Shown here: positions 8,627 to 18,680 of the stretch, in pieces
Numbering within the stretch: the first letter of the stretch is position 1
How the letters are laid out: every line of letters starts with the position of its first letter
Source of the DNA: Pirellulaceae bacterium
GTDB taxonomy: Bacteria > Planctomycetota > Planctomycetia > Pirellulales > Pirellulaceae
DNA: 64,000 bases
Direction: 5' to 3'
Assembly: GCA_018402565.1 (NCBI GenBank)
Contig: JAGYIQ010000006.1
Span: forward strand, 422,274 to 486,273
Program-made: the position numbers and the translations under genes
Notes under the pieces: generated by a model
Seen by the model: only the letters and a program-made list of their open reading frames with translations
The model's database searches: none
Told to the model about the DNA's origin: nothing

Positions 8627-10816
8627 ATGGCCAAAAAATCGCCCGCCGACTCGTCCGATTCTTCCAAGCCACGTCGCGATGCCGCCAACGACTCCGGTCG
8701 GCCGAAGCCCTCCGCTCCCAAAGACCGAGAAACCGGCTTCCAACGCCCAAGACCCTGGCTGTTCCTGCTGATGGCGTTTTTGGTCATCGCCATCGCCTAC
8801 TCGCTCTACGACAACGCCAACAGCACCACCATCCGCACCAGCGACCTGCAACGCTTGATCGAAGTCACGCGACTCGACTCCAACGGAACGCCGGTCGTCA
8901 GTGAAACCGAATCGGGCGTGATCATCGTCTCACAACCGACCGCCAAGAACAAAATTCGACTCTCAGAACTGCGCATCCAACAAGTCAACCAGCTGGAGAT
9001 CCGCGGCAAGGTCATGGTCGAGTACCTGGACGAGGACGAGAAATCGCGGAAACCCCCGGGCGAAAAGTACTTCGTTTCGACCCCGCCCGATGGCGATGAA
9101 GCCTACAGTCGCTTTGTCCGCGGAGTTACCGAACGAGGCTTTCAATTCGACGTCGTCGGACGAAGCTTCCTGGACCGCTTCGGCCCAACTTTGCTGACCG
9201 TGGCTCTCGTGGCCGCTTTGCTGTTCTTTTTTTATAGCCGCATGCTCGGCGGTGCAGGGCCGATGCAATTCGGACGCAGCCGCGGCCGACTCTACGCCAG
9301 CGAGGAGCAGGGCATCTCGTTCAGCAGCGTGGCCGGCATCGACGAGGCGGTAGAAGAGGTCAAAGAAGTCGTCGATTTCCTCAGCAACGCCGAAAAGTAC
9401 CAACGCCTGGGTGGCCGGATCCCCAAGGGCGTGTTGTTGGTCGGCCCGCCAGGAACCGGCAAAACCCTGCTGGCCAAAGCCGTCGCAGGCGAAGCTGGCG
9501 TGCCGTTCTTCAGCCTCTCCGGCAGCGACTTTGTGGAGATGTTTGTCGGCGTCGGTGCCGCTCGGGTCCGCGACACCTTCCAACAAGCCGTCGCCAAGTC
9601 ACCCTGCATCATCTTCATCGACGAATTGGACGCCCTGGGCAAATCCCGCGGGAACGGCGCAGTCCCCTCCCACGATGAACGCGAACAAACCCTCAACGCC
9701 CTGCTGGTGGAAATGGACGGCTTCGATTCCAACTCCGGCGTCATCGTGATGGCGGCCACCAACCGACCCGAAACCCTGGACGCCGCCCTACTCCGCCCCG
9801 GTCGCTTCGATCGACAAGTCCTCGTGGACCGACCCGACATCAACGGTCGCGAAAAGATCCTCAGCGTTCACGTCAAACACGTGAAACTGGCCGATGACGT
9901 CAACCTGAAGAACATCGCGGCCATGACCAGCGGCTTCGTCGGCGCGGACCTCGCCAATCTGGTCAACGAAGCCGCGTTACTGGCCGCCCGAAAAAACAAT
10001 GACCAAGTCACCATCGAGGAATTCTACGAGGGAATCGAACGCGTCACCGCCGGCCTGGAGAAAAAGAAACGCGTGATGAACGAGGACGAAAAACGCCGCG
10101 TCGCCTATCACGAAGCCGGACACGCCTTGGTCGCCTACGCCCTGCCGAATACCGATCCCGTTCACAAAGTCTCAATCATCCCCCGCGGCTTCGCGGCCCT
10201 GGGCTATACCATGCAACGCCCCGATGAAGATCGCTACCTGATGACCCAGGGCGAACTCGAAAGCCAGATCAAAATCCTGCTGGCCGGCACCATCGCCGAA
10301 GAACTGGTCTATCCCGAAGTCTCCACCGGTGCCCAAAATGACCTGGAACGCGCCACGGACATCGCCTATCGCATGGTCACCGAATTCGGCATGAGCTCCC
10401 TGGGACGCGTCAATTTCAGCGGAGCGACTCGCAACGTATTCCTGCCCGGCGCCAGCCAAACGAACGGCCGTATCCTCAGTGAAGACACGCGGCAAAAGAT
10501 CGATCTGGAAGTCAAACGGATCATCGACCAACAAATGAAGCAAACCCGCCAAATCCTCGAACACCGCAGCCAACACCTGGAGGCCATCACGGTCCGCTTG
10601 ATGGAGGTCGAAGCCGTCGGCAGCGAAGAACTCAAAGAAATCCTCGGACCACGCGTCATGGTCGGTGACACCTCGCACACCATCCGCCGCGATACCGTGT
10701 TCGGACAAAACGCCCCACCCAATACTCGCGGGCTGGCAACCAGCACACACGGAGCAGACGCCAACCACACGCCACCCGCCGCTGACCCCACCAACAGCAG
10801 CGAAGAAGCGGTTTAA
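8627..10816 (+). CDS. ftsH: ATP-dependent zinc metalloprotease FtsH
   Basis: Membrane-anchored AAA+ protease for quality control of membrane and regulatory proteins; hexameric. The charged 40-residue N terminus is followed by a first membrane helix (about residues 44-60), a periplasmic domain, and a second helix (LLTVALVAALLFFFYS, about 190). Walker A GPPGTGKT, Walker B IIFIDELDALG, the second region of homology RPGRFDRQV, and the zinc site HEAGH are all intact. The length of 729 residues is at the long end for the family. AAGGA lies about 12 nt before the ATG. The C-terminal 50 residues are low-complexity and probably disordered. Confidence 0.96.
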   Translation: MAKKSPADSSDSSKPRRDAANDSGRPKPSAPKDRETGFQRPRPWLFLLMAFLVIAIAYSLYDNANSTTIRTSDLQRLIEVTRLDSNGTPVVSETESGVIIVSQPTAKNKIRLSELRIQQVNQLEIRGKVMVEYLDEDEKSRKPPGEKYFVSTPPDGDEAYSRFVRGVTERGFQFDVVGRSFLDRFGPTLLTVALVAALLFFFYSRMLGGAGPMQFGRSRGRLYASEEQGISFSSVAGIDEAVEEVKEVVDFLSNAEKYQRLGGRIPKGVLLVGPPGTGKTLLAKAVAGEAGVPFFSLSGSDFVEMFVGVGAARVRDTFQQAVAKSPCIIFIDELDALGKSRGNGAVPSHDEREQTLNALLVEMDGFDSNSGVIVMAATNRPETLDAALLRPGRFDRQVLVDRPDINGREKILSVHVKHVKLADDVNLKNIAAMTSGFVGADLANLVNEAALLAARKNNDQVTIEEFYEGIERVTAGLEKKKRVMNEDEKRRVAYHEAGHALVAYALPNTDPVHKVSIIPRGFAALGYTMQRPDEDRYLMTQGELESQIKILLAGTIAEELVYPEVSTGAQNDLERATDIAYRMVTEFGMSSLGRVNFSGATRNVFLPGASQTNGRILSEDTRQKIDLEVKRIIDQQMKQTRQILEHRSQHLEAITVRLMEVEAVGSEELKEILGPRVMVGDTSHTIRRDTVFGQNAPPNTRGLATSTHGADANHTPPAADPTNSSEEAV

Positions 10817-11061
10817 CAGGCAATCATCAGCCGCAGTGCGTTAGCACCCGGTTAGCGCACGAATTCGACACTGACCGACTCCGGCTACTGCGGCAACCCC
10901 TTTGCGGAAGATTCCCAATATTCGCAAGTATTCTCAAATATGCGCAAATGTTCCCTGATCGGCACAGGCAACTGCGAGTCGGACTCCGATCGTCCGTAAC
11001 GGCTCCAGACCGCAGGCGATCACGGGTGCGACTGCTGCGACGGACATTTGCCAGTGGGGCG

Positions 11062-13014
11062 TTAAGCGTCCCAACCCAGCGACAAACCCTGGTCCACTTC
11101 CCACACGGTCCGATACGCATCCGCTTCCGTCACGTACTGCAAGAAGTCCTGGTAGAACGGCGCGATCCCCAGGGTGGCACTGTCGCCGATCACCGTCAAG
11201 CCTCGCCGAGCCCGCGTCAAGGCAACGTTCATTCGACGGCCATCGGCCATAAATCCAATCTCTTGTTCGTGGTTGCTGCGGACCAATGAGATGACGATCG
11301 CCTCTTTCTCGCGGCCTTGAAAGCCATCCACCGTGTCGATCTCCACCCCCCGCCAAGCCTCGCGCTGCTCCCGCCGACTGGCCAGGTCCCGCAACAGTCG
11401 CACCTGGGCGGCGTACGGCGCAATCACGCCAATCGTCAGTGGATCGACGCCCGCCTCCAGCCACTCGTTGACGACGCACATGACCAAGCGAGCTTCCTGC
11501 GGATTGCGTTTGCTCAACCCGTTCGGTTCCAACTCCTCTTCCCAGCCCGCTCCAGCCGTGTCGTAAAACACCAAGGTCCGCTCGGTCGCCGGCGTGGCAG
11601 CCACCCCAGCCAAATCGCACAGGCGATGGTGACGGACTGAGGCATCCGCCAACAGTTGTCCCTGATAGAACTGCTGCGAGGAGAACTGCATGATCTGCTC
11701 GTTCATCCGATACTGCACATTCAACAAGCGACTGATCGATTCGCCATGCAGTTCCATCTGTCGCTGCATCAAGCTGCAGTTGAATCCCTCGGCAGCCGCC
11801 TCCAAGGACAACACGGTCGGCGGCAACTGCTGCGGATCACCCGCCAACACAATCTTGTCGGCAAACGGCAACGGGCACCACGACCCCGGCTCGGTGCTTT
11901 GACAGGCCTCGTCGATCACCACCAGATCAAAGTGGCGTTGCGCCAACAGTTCGTCGTTGAACGTGGTGGTCGCACAGATCACATCCGCCCCATCCAAGAC
12001 CGACCGGATCATGTAGCGTTCCAAAGCCTTGGCTTCCTGCTCCAGGTCCCGCGCGGCTCGCCGCAGATGGTGCCGTTCGCCGTTGGCTCGCGGCGCCCGC
12101 GTCCATTTTTCGGCTTGCCGCAACAAATCCTCCGCCTGTCGCCGCAGGCCCTTGACCACCACTTGGCTTTCGTGCTCTTCCAACAGCCCATCCAAACAAT
12201 GGTGCTGCAACCGAGGCGTGACCCGCGCTGGATGGCCGATCCGCACCGCCCGCTGGCCAACCTCGACCAACTCTTCCAACAAATGATCCACCGCCGTGTT
12301 GCTGGGCGCACAGGCCAAGACCTTCTCGCCACTTTGGACGGCTGCGGCAATCAAGGCCACCAAGGTCGTCGTCTTGCCCGTCCCCGGCGGACCATGAATC
12401 ACGGCCAAGTCGCGAGCCGATCGAGCGAAGCGGATGGCGTCCTGCTGCGAAGGATTGAGATAGTCGGGCAGCGGCAAATCCGGCAACGGATTGAACTCGG
12501 GCAAGCGTTGCCCCATCAACACCCGACGCAAATGAGCCAGACGCCCGGAGGCCGATTGTGCCCGGTTGATCGCCGCCGCCTGCCGCTGCCGTGTCACCTC
12601 ATCGGCCGCCGTATCCACCCGCCAAACGTTCGCGTCCGGCAAGCGACTGAGCGCCACCTGCAACGTGTCCGTGCCACGCTCGCTCACGACCCCCGAGACA
12701 CTGGAACCAGGACTCGGATCAAGCATCGGCGAGACCACCACCGGCGAGCCCACTCGCAGGCGGTGCCACGGCATGGCCGAACTCTGCGGCTTGCGGCCCA
12801 AAGTCACCAGTTGCAGGCCGCCCAGACCCGCTGTCTGGTCGACGATCACCATATTCAACAGCGTTTCACCCGATTTTTCCGCGTGGCCGTCCCGCTGCAA
12901 CTGGCGACGCTCGGCCATCCGAGCAATCTCGGCCTCCGATTCCATCCGGAGCCAACGCGCCAACTGCTGGAAGTGTCGCTCAACCTCATAGTCGCTGATT
13001 GACAAAGTTCCCAC
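11062..13014 (-). CDS. Superfamily 1 DNA/RNA helicase (IGHMBP2/Upf1-like)
   Basis: A 650-residue AAA_11/AAA_12 helicase. The motifs are in order: Walker A GPPGTGKTTTLVALI, Walker B VIDEACQS, motif III LAGDPQQLPPTV, motif V VDGFQGREKEAIVISLVRS and motif VI ALTRARRGLTVIGD. An N-terminal region of about 190 residues precedes the helicase core and resembles the beta-barrel (1B-type) insertion of IGHMBP2. It is convergent with ftsH, with about 245 bp between. The bacterial homologues have not been tied to a specific pathway, so the role is left as nucleic-acid unwinding. Confidence 0.88.
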   Translation of the reverse strand: MGTLSISDYEVERHFQQLARWLRMESEAEIARMAERRQLQRDGHAEKSGETLLNMVIVDQTAGLGGLQLVTLGRKPQSSAMPWHRLRVGSPVVVSPMLDPSPGSSVSGVVSERGTDTLQVALSRLPDANVWRVDTAADEVTRQRQAAAINRAQSASGRLAHLRRVLMGQRLPEFNPLPDLPLPDYLNPSQQDAIRFARSARDLAVIHGPPGTGKTTTLVALIAAAVQSGEKVLACAPSNTAVDHLLEELVEVGQRAVRIGHPARVTPRLQHHCLDGLLEEHESQVVVKGLRRQAEDLLRQAEKWTRAPRANGERHHLRRAARDLEQEAKALERYMIRSVLDGADVICATTTFNDELLAQRHFDLVVIDEACQSTEPGSWCPLPFADKIVLAGDPQQLPPTVLSLEAAAEGFNCSLMQRQMELHGESISRLLNVQYRMNEQIMQFSSQQFYQGQLLADASVRHHRLCDLAGVAATPATERTLVFYDTAGAGWEEELEPNGLSKRNPQEARLVMCVVNEWLEAGVDPLTIGVIAPYAAQVRLLRDLASRREQREAWRGVEIDTVDGFQGREKEAIVISLVRSNHEQEIGFMADGRRMNVALTRARRGLTVIGDSATLGIAPFYQDFLQYVTEADAYRTVWEVDQGLSLGWDA

Positions 13015-13175
13015 TTTCCGCTGATGCTCCGCAAACGCCCACCCGGCCCGTCGTTGTTATACCCATCTACGACGACTCGCCAAGGCCGAGTATAATTCCG
13101 GGCTAGTCCGCGGGCGGCGGCGACTCCGATTGCCCCTGGACGCGGCCCCTGCAGATCACCACCGACGAGGACGCG

Positions 13176-14636
13176 ATGACTTCTTCTCCAACCGACGATT
13201 CGCCCGACGCGGCCCGCCCACTCTCCCCCCCGCCCGCCGTTGTCCTGGAGCTGATCCAACAACAACGCGACTCGTATCTGAACCGGCTGTTCGAACTGCT
13301 CCGCATCCCCAGTGTCAGCGCCGACCCGGCGTTCTCGCAGGATGTCTACCGAGCCGCCAAGTGGATGGCGACCACCTTCGAAGGCATGGGCCTCAAGACG
13401 CAGTTCCTCAAAACCAGCACCCACCCAATCGTGTTGGCCGAATCCCCCCATGTGCCCGACGCCCCCACCGTGCTGGTCTACGGCCATTTTGATGTCCAAC
13501 CCGCCGACCCGCTGGACGAGTGGATTTCGCCCCCCTACGACCCCACAATTCGCGATGGCAACATCTATGCGCGCGGGGCCACCGACGACAAGGGCCAAAT
13601 GCTGACACACGTGTTCAGCACCGAAGCCTGGCTCAAGTCCCACGGCAAGCTGCCGCTAAACCTGAAGTTCCTGATCGAAGGCGAAGAAGAGAGCGGCTCA
13701 GTGGCCTTGGCCGAACTGATGGCCGGCAAGTACAACGACCAATTGGGCTGCCCCGTCGAGGAGAAACTGGCCTGCGACGTGGTCGTGATCAGCGACAGCT
13801 CGCAGTTCGGACCCGGCTACCCAGCCATCACGTACGGCCTCCGCGGGATCATCTCCTTCGAACTGACCTTGTTCGGACCAAAACAGGATTTGCACTCGGG
13901 CACCTTCGGCGGCGCCGTGGCCAACCCGGTCAACGCGCTGATGCGTGTTATGGCTGCCTTTCAAGACGACTACGGCAAGGTCCTGATCCCCGGCTTCTAC
14001 GATGACGTGCAGGAACTCAGCGACACCGAACGGCAACAATGGCAGGCACTACCGTTCTCAGATGACGATTTTATGCACCAAGTCGGCGTCCCCGCCACCT
14101 TTGGCGAACCGGGCTACTCGACGATCGAACGCTGCTGGAGTCGCCCCACCATGGACATCAACGGCATCTCCGGTGGCTACCAAGGGGAAGGCGGCAAGAC
14201 AATCGTGCCCGCCAAGGCCTCCGCCAAGTTCACTTGCCGCCTAGTCCCACGACAAGATCCCAACAAAATAGCCGCCGCCGTCAAGCAGTTGGTTCAGGTC
14301 CGCGTCCCACAGATGTTCCGCTACCAATTGAAGGTCGGACACGCGGCCGCCGGCATCGTCGTGCCACTCGATAGCCCCTTTATGTTGGCGGCTGCCGATG
14401 CCATCGAAGTCGGCTTCGGCAAACCACCCGTTTTGATTCGCTCCGGTGGCTCCATCCCGATCGTCTCCCAGTTCAAAGATCGCCTCGGGGCAGATACCCT
14501 GTTGTTGGGCTGGGGCCAAAATGACGATAACACCCACAGCCCCAACGAGAAGTTCTCGGTCGAGGACTTTCACCGCGGGATCGTGTCCAGTGCCGCGCTC
14601 TGGCAAGCCCTAGCCGATCATGCCGCCCGCCACTAG
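13176..14636 (+). CDS. M20-family dipeptidase/metallopeptidase
   Basis: A cytoplasmic di-zinc peptidase of the M20/M25/M40 group (carnosinase-like), 486 residues. The metal ligands are readable: VLVYGHFDVQPADP, GATDDKGQ and EGEEESGS, followed by VVISDSSQFGPG and the dimerisation-domain HSGTFGG motif. The C-terminal SGGSIPIV motif is also typical. The ATG at 13176 follows GAGGACGCG, a weak ribosome site. No signal peptide. The divergent neighbour is the helicase and serS lies downstream. Substrate specificity is not determinable; dipeptides are the likely class. Confidence 0.9.
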   Translation: MTSSPTDDSPDAARPLSPPPAVVLELIQQQRDSYLNRLFELLRIPSVSADPAFSQDVYRAAKWMATTFEGMGLKTQFLKTSTHPIVLAESPHVPDAPTVLVYGHFDVQPADPLDEWISPPYDPTIRDGNIYARGATDDKGQMLTHVFSTEAWLKSHGKLPLNLKFLIEGEEESGSVALAELMAGKYNDQLGCPVEEKLACDVVVISDSSQFGPGYPAITYGLRGIISFELTLFGPKQDLHSGTFGGAVANPVNALMRVMAAFQDDYGKVLIPGFYDDVQELSDTERQQWQALPFSDDDFMHQVGVPATFGEPGYSTIERCWSRPTMDINGISGGYQGEGGKTIVPAKASAKFTCRLVPRQDPNKIAAAVKQLVQVRVPQMFRYQLKVGHAAAGIVVPLDSPFMLAAADAIEVGFGKPPVLIRSGGSIPIVSQFKDRLGADTLLLGWGQNDDNTHSPNEKFSVEDFHRGIVSSAALWQALADHAARH

Positions 14637-14812
14637 CCAATGATCCACGACACTGGGCAACGCTGGTCCTGGGCAACGCTGGTCCTGGCAGTGCCCCCGC
14701 CACCATCACGATGGTGCGGGGTCCCATCCCAGTCAAACGGCCGTCAAGTTGCCAATCGCCGGACAAAGTCGCACAGAAATATTCCTTTCCGCCCCCCCCC
14801 GAGTCGCTCGAA

Positions 14813-16090
14813 ATGCTAGACCGCAAATTCATCCTGCAAAACCTGCCCGCCGTCAAACAGAATTGCCTCGATCGCGGTGTCTCCTGCGAACTCGATCGGC
14901 TCGTTGAACTGGAACAACAACGCAAAGCCGCCGACACCGAAGCCCAAGAGTTCAATCGTCAAGCCAACGAGGTGGCCAAATCGATCGGAGCCGTGAAGGA
15001 CCCCGAACAACGGGCAGCAGTCGTGGAACAAGGCCGCTCGCTCCGCAGTCACAAGGACGCCGCCCAACGCAAAGTCGATGAACTCGAAGTCGAGATCATC
15101 GCAATCCAACGCACCATCCCCAATATGGCGCATCCCGCCGCCCCACGCGGTGCCGATGATCTGGCCAATTGTGAGGTCGCCCGCGGCAAGCACGCCCCGC
15201 GGACGTTCGACTTCCCAGTCAAAGATCACTTGCAACTGGGTAGCGAAAAAGGCTGGATCGATTTCGAAGGCGGCGCCCGCACCACCGGACAAGGCTTTTA
15301 CTTCCTCGCCGGTGAACTCGTCCTGCTAGATCTCGCCATCCAACAAATGGCCATCGAGTACCTGATGCAACGCGGCTTCATCCCCACCATCACGCCGGAC
15401 CTGGCCCGAGCCGACATCTTGGAAGGCATCGGCTTCATGCCACGCGGCCCCGAAACACAGGTCTATAGCGTCGAACAAACCGACCTGTGCCTGATCGGTA
15501 CCGCCGAAATCACACTCGGCGGCCTCTACGCCGGACAAACCCTGGAGGCCGAGTCCCTGCCACTGCGTTTGTGCGGGATCAGCCATTGTTATCGCACCGA
15601 AGCCGGTGCCGCCGGTCGAGCATCTCGCGGCCTGTATCGCGTGCACCAATTCACCAAGGTCGAAATGTTCGTGTTCTGCCTACCCGAACAAAGTGATGCC
15701 CTACACGAAGAACTACGTGACATCGAATGCGAACTGTTTGATCTGTTGGAAATCCCCTATCGAGTTGTCGACACCGCCACCGGCGACCTCGGTGGCCCAG
15801 CCTACCGCAAGTACGACCTGGAAGCCTGGATGCCCGGTCGCGGTCAACAAGGCGAATGGGGCGAAGTCACCAGCACGTCGAACTGCACCGACTACCAGTC
15901 GCGCCGCCTCAATGTTCGATACAAAGAAAAAGACGTCAAAGGCACACACTTTGTACACACACTCAACGGCACCGCCTTCGCCCTCAGCCGCGCCCTGATC
16001 GCGGTCCTCGAGAATCACCAACAAGCCGACGGGTCCGTCCAAATCCCAGCCGCACTCCAGCCGTACCTCCGCCGCACGAAAATTGGCTAA
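14813..16090 (+). CDS. serS: Seryl-tRNA synthetase
   Basis: Class II aminoacyl-tRNA synthetase charging tRNA-Ser. The N-terminal long coiled-coil arm (residues 25-105, rich in Glu/Gln/Lys) precedes the catalytic core. TAEITLGGLYAG, class II motif 2 (CYRTEAGAAGRASRGLYRVH), the ATP-site segment TSTSNCTDYQSRR and motif 3 (LNGTAFALSRALIAVLEN) are all present. ATG at 14813 (MLDRKFILQN) is the family-typical start giving 425 residues; the open frame begins at 14711, but its first 34 codons are not SerRS-like. Confidence 0.96.
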   Translation: MLDRKFILQNLPAVKQNCLDRGVSCELDRLVELEQQRKAADTEAQEFNRQANEVAKSIGAVKDPEQRAAVVEQGRSLRSHKDAAQRKVDELEVEIIAIQRTIPNMAHPAAPRGADDLANCEVARGKHAPRTFDFPVKDHLQLGSEKGWIDFEGGARTTGQGFYFLAGELVLLDLAIQQMAIEYLMQRGFIPTITPDLARADILEGIGFMPRGPETQVYSVEQTDLCLIGTAEITLGGLYAGQTLEAESLPLRLCGISHCYRTEAGAAGRASRGLYRVHQFTKVEMFVFCLPEQSDALHEELRDIECELFDLLEIPYRVVDTATGDLGGPAYRKYDLEAWMPGRGQQGEWGEVTSTSNCTDYQSRRLNVRYKEKDVKGTHFVHTLNGTAFALSRALIAVLENHQQADGSVQIPAALQPYLRRTKIG

Positions 16091-16108
16091 GCACCAAGAT
16101 CACCTTCC

Positions 16109-16126
16109 AACCGTGAACCATTACGA
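16109..16126. repeat. Possible solitary terminus of element A
   Basis: CCGTGAACCATTACGAG resembles the right end of element A (CCGTGAACGGTTACGAG) with two mismatches, but no left end is found nearby. It may be a decayed remnant left after deletion, or chance similarity. Confidence 0.3.
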
Positions 16127-16178
16127 GACACGCTACTGACGACACCACAAGTCACTTACGGCACTGCCCCTCCGCCAA

Positions 16179-16309
16179 AGGGCTTGTTGATTTTTCCGTA
16201 GCGGAACGCGTCAAGCGTTTCGATTGATCGGAAAATGCCGTGTTTTCGCCCGATATCATTGAATCGGGCGATAATTTCACGTGTAAGTCTGGAAAAATCA
16301 ACAAGCCCT
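16179..16309. mobile_element. Element C: 131-bp MITE-like sequence with 19-bp terminal inverted repeats
   Basis: The left end AGGGCTTGTTGATTTTTCC is the perfect reverse complement of the right end GGAAAAATCAACAAGCCCT. The interior has a small palindrome (GCCCGAT...ATCGGGC) and no open frame. No clear target duplication was seen. It sits in the 475-bp gap between serS and the response regulator; the rest of that gap shows no gene. Only one copy occurs in the window. Confidence 0.65.
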
Positions 16310-16565
16310 ATGGCCCGCCGAGCCGTTCGCTAGCGTGCTCGAACGCACGCCTGACAACGATCGATACACGGGGTTTTTCTGCGAAACTTTGGCCACTTCT
16401 CACGGTTTAAGGAAGACGGGAGCGCGTTGAACGCTCCCGACGGCAAGACGGCGGCCATTCGTATCTGTTTGTATCCTATCGGCTCGTTTCGCAGGAGCAG
16501 TTACGAAGCTTCCCCGGCTTGGTCGATCAAAGAACGTCAGCCTGTTTGGTAACCCGGATTTCACC

Positions 16566-17285
16566 ATGAACCTATGTTCAGTGGCCAATATGACATACCG
16601 CATCCTGTTGGTCGAAGACGATCTCGAATTGGGCGACTTGGTGGCCGAATACCTCACGCCGCACGGATTTGAGGTCGCCAAGGAGACGAGCGGTGATAAG
16701 GCCGTCCAGCGGATCATTGAGGAAAGCCCCGACGCCGTGCTGCTCGATGTGAATCTGCCCGGCACCGATGGCTTCACCATCTGCCGCGAAGTACGTGAAC
16801 GGTACCACGGCCCGATCATTTTACTGACAGCCCGCGACACCGAGACCGACGAGGTCCTGGGACTGGAATTCGGCGCCGACGATTATCTCGCCAAGCCCGT
16901 CAGCCCCCGCGTGCTCCTCGCCAGACTCCGGACCCACCTCCGCCGACAACCCCACGACGAACTGATCAGCGGCGACTCGGTGATCGAGGTCGGTGGATTG
17001 GTGGTCGATCGCGGCCGACGCATTGTCCTCGTTGCAGGACGCTCGGTGTCCGTCTCCACCGCCGAGTTCGACTTGCTCTGGCTGCTCGCCCAGCATGCCG
17101 GCACCGTCGTCAGCCGCGCCATGCTGTTCGAAAACTTGCATGGCTTCAAGTTCGACGGCTTCGATCGCTCCATCGATCTGCGAGTCTCACGCCTCCGCAA
17201 GAAACTGGGTGACGATCCCCACCAACCCACTCGGATCCTCTCCATCCGCGGTATTGGCTATCAGTTGGCAGCAGAACCCTCATGA
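16566..17285 (+). CDS. OmpR/PhoB-family response regulator
   Basis: Two-component response regulator of 239 residues. Receiver domain: acidic pocket VEDDLELG, phospho-acceptor Asp in AVLLDVNLPGTDG, Thr/Lys region ILLTARDT and DDYLAKPVSPRVLLARL. The C-terminal winged-helix DNA-binding domain ends with DRSIDLRVSRLRKKLGDD and SIRGIGYQLA, typical of OmpR/RstA relatives. The start could be 16566 or the ATG at 16590 (MTYRILLVEDD), which fits the family better; no clear ribosome site separates them. Its stop overlaps the kinase start in an ATGA arrangement, so the two are co-translated. The signal sensed is unknown. Confidence 0.93.
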   Translation: MNLCSVANMTYRILLVEDDLELGDLVAEYLTPHGFEVAKETSGDKAVQRIIEESPDAVLLDVNLPGTDGFTICREVRERYHGPIILLTARDTETDEVLGLEFGADDYLAKPVSPRVLLARLRTHLRRQPHDELISGDSVIEVGGLVVDRGRRIVLVAGRSVSVSTAEFDLLWLLAQHAGTVVSRAMLFENLHGFKFDGFDRSIDLRVSRLRKKLGDDPHQPTRILSIRGIGYQLAAEPS

Positions 17286-18619
17286 GCCGACTGTTCCTGC
17301 GGCTCTACTTGGGTGTGCTCTTCATCCTGTTTGCCGCATGGTCCGTCCAGTTCTGGTTGACCGTGGAACCCACCGACGAATCGAACGCCTCGATCGTTGA
17401 AGACGCGATGGGTGGCGGCGTCCGTCTGGCCTTGCTGAGTTACGAGGCGGCGGAAGCCAGCGAAGAGCCCCGCACTTTGGAGTTGATCCAACAACAATTT
17501 GCCTACCCCGTCGCCATCGTGCCCCGCGAAGACTTGCCATTGGCCGCCCGCAACCGTCTCAACTCCAGCGGCGACGTTCAATTTGCGAAGATCGGCTCCG
17601 GTTTGTTCTTGATCGGGCAGCTCAACGATCCCACCCGAGTCATGCTGTTTGGGCCCCTGCCCCAAGTCATCCGCACGACTCGTAGTCAAGTCATGCTGGG
17701 CCTGGCCATCGTACTGACCTTCGCCGCTGCGGCCATCGTCATCTTGCTTCGCCCACTCAACCAACAATTGGCGCAGTTGGAACGCACCACCCGCGCACTC
17801 GCCGGAGGGGCACTCAACCAAAGAGTCGACGAGACAAACGCCGGTACGCTCGAGAATGTCGCGCGTGCGGTGAACCAATTGGCCGCCCGGATCCAATCCC
17901 TGCTCAAAACCCAACAAGAATTGATGCAAGGCGTATCCCATGAACTCAAGACCCCACTCTCACGCATCCAGTTTGCCATCGAACTACTGCAATCGGAAAC
18001 CGACGCCAAACGCATCAGTCAACGGATTCAAGTGATTCACACCGCCTCCCACGAGTTGGAAGAAATGGTCAACCGCTTGCTCCAGTATGTTCGCACCGAC
18101 GCCCCTCGCTCCGCGACACCCAATTGGCGCGTGCCTCTGGAGCCCATCATCCAACAAGTCTTTGACGCCGAACGCCTAATGAACGCCCAACTCCAGTACG
18201 AAGTTGACCCGCGGATCATGACCGAGCAAGTCGCCATCCTCAGCAACGTCAACGACCTGACCTGCGTGATCTCCAACACCGTTCGCAACGCCAGTCGCTT
18301 CGCGCAAGAAAAGATTCGGATTTCCGCTTATCGTACCGCCAACGGCACAATCATCGACGTGGACGATGATGGCCCCGGCATCCCAGAGAAAAATCGCGAG
18401 GCCGTGTTTCGCCCCTTCGAACGCCTGGCCGATGACCGCGGCAGCGCCGGACTCGGCCTGGCGCTGGTCGGCCGAATCATGGCCAAACACGGCGGCTGGG
18501 TCAAAGCCGAGTCCAGTCAAATGGGGGGCTGCCGCATCCGCACGTTCTGGCCCCGCAGCAAGAACGCCTCCGACCCCAACCGCCGCGACTCCTCCGGCTC
18601 CGGCTCCGTCACCGCCTAA
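17282..18619 (+). CDS. Sensor histidine kinase (RstB-like)
   Basis: Partner of the preceding regulator, 445 residues. One N-terminal membrane helix (LFLRLYLGVLFILFAAW), a periplasmic sensor of about 125 residues, a second helix (QVMLGLAIVLTFAAAAIVIL), a HAMP segment, then the phospho-acceptor box VSHELKTPLSRIQFAIELL. The ATPase boxes are present: N-box NTVRNASRFA, G1 DVDDDGPGIP, F-box FRPFERL, G2 GSAGLGLALVGRI. The arrangement recalls RstB/CpxA-like kinases. No homologous sensor domain was recognised, so the stimulus is open. The REP island begins about 80 bp downstream. Confidence 0.93.
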   Translation: MSRLFLRLYLGVLFILFAAWSVQFWLTVEPTDESNASIVEDAMGGGVRLALLSYEAAEASEEPRTLELIQQQFAYPVAIVPREDLPLAARNRLNSSGDVQFAKIGSGLFLIGQLNDPTRVMLFGPLPQVIRTTRSQVMLGLAIVLTFAAAAIVILLRPLNQQLAQLERTTRALAGGALNQRVDETNAGTLENVARAVNQLAARIQSLLKTQQELMQGVSHELKTPLSRIQFAIELLQSETDAKRISQRIQVIHTASHELEEMVNRLLQYVRTDAPRSATPNWRVPLEPIIQQVFDAERLMNAQLQYEVDPRIMTEQVAILSNVNDLTCVISNTVRNASRFAQEKIRISAYRTANGTIIDVDDDGPGIPEKNREAVFRPFERLADDRGSAGLGLALVGRIMAKHGGWVKAESSQMGGCRIRTFWPRSKNASDPNRRDSSGSGSVTA

Positions 18620-18680
18620 CTGTTTTGCCGAAAATGGACCCATACTGAAAATCGTGCGATAAGCTGTAGCGGTATCACAA

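Noticed and set aside
10836..10860. Terminator after ftsH
   Set aside because: GTGCGTTAG...TTAGCGCAC can pair only imperfectly and has no T-run, so it is not listed as a terminator.
11656..13002. Long plus-strand frame of 448 codons
   Set aside because: Antisense to the SF1 helicase, whose motifs are complete; composition is shadow-like.
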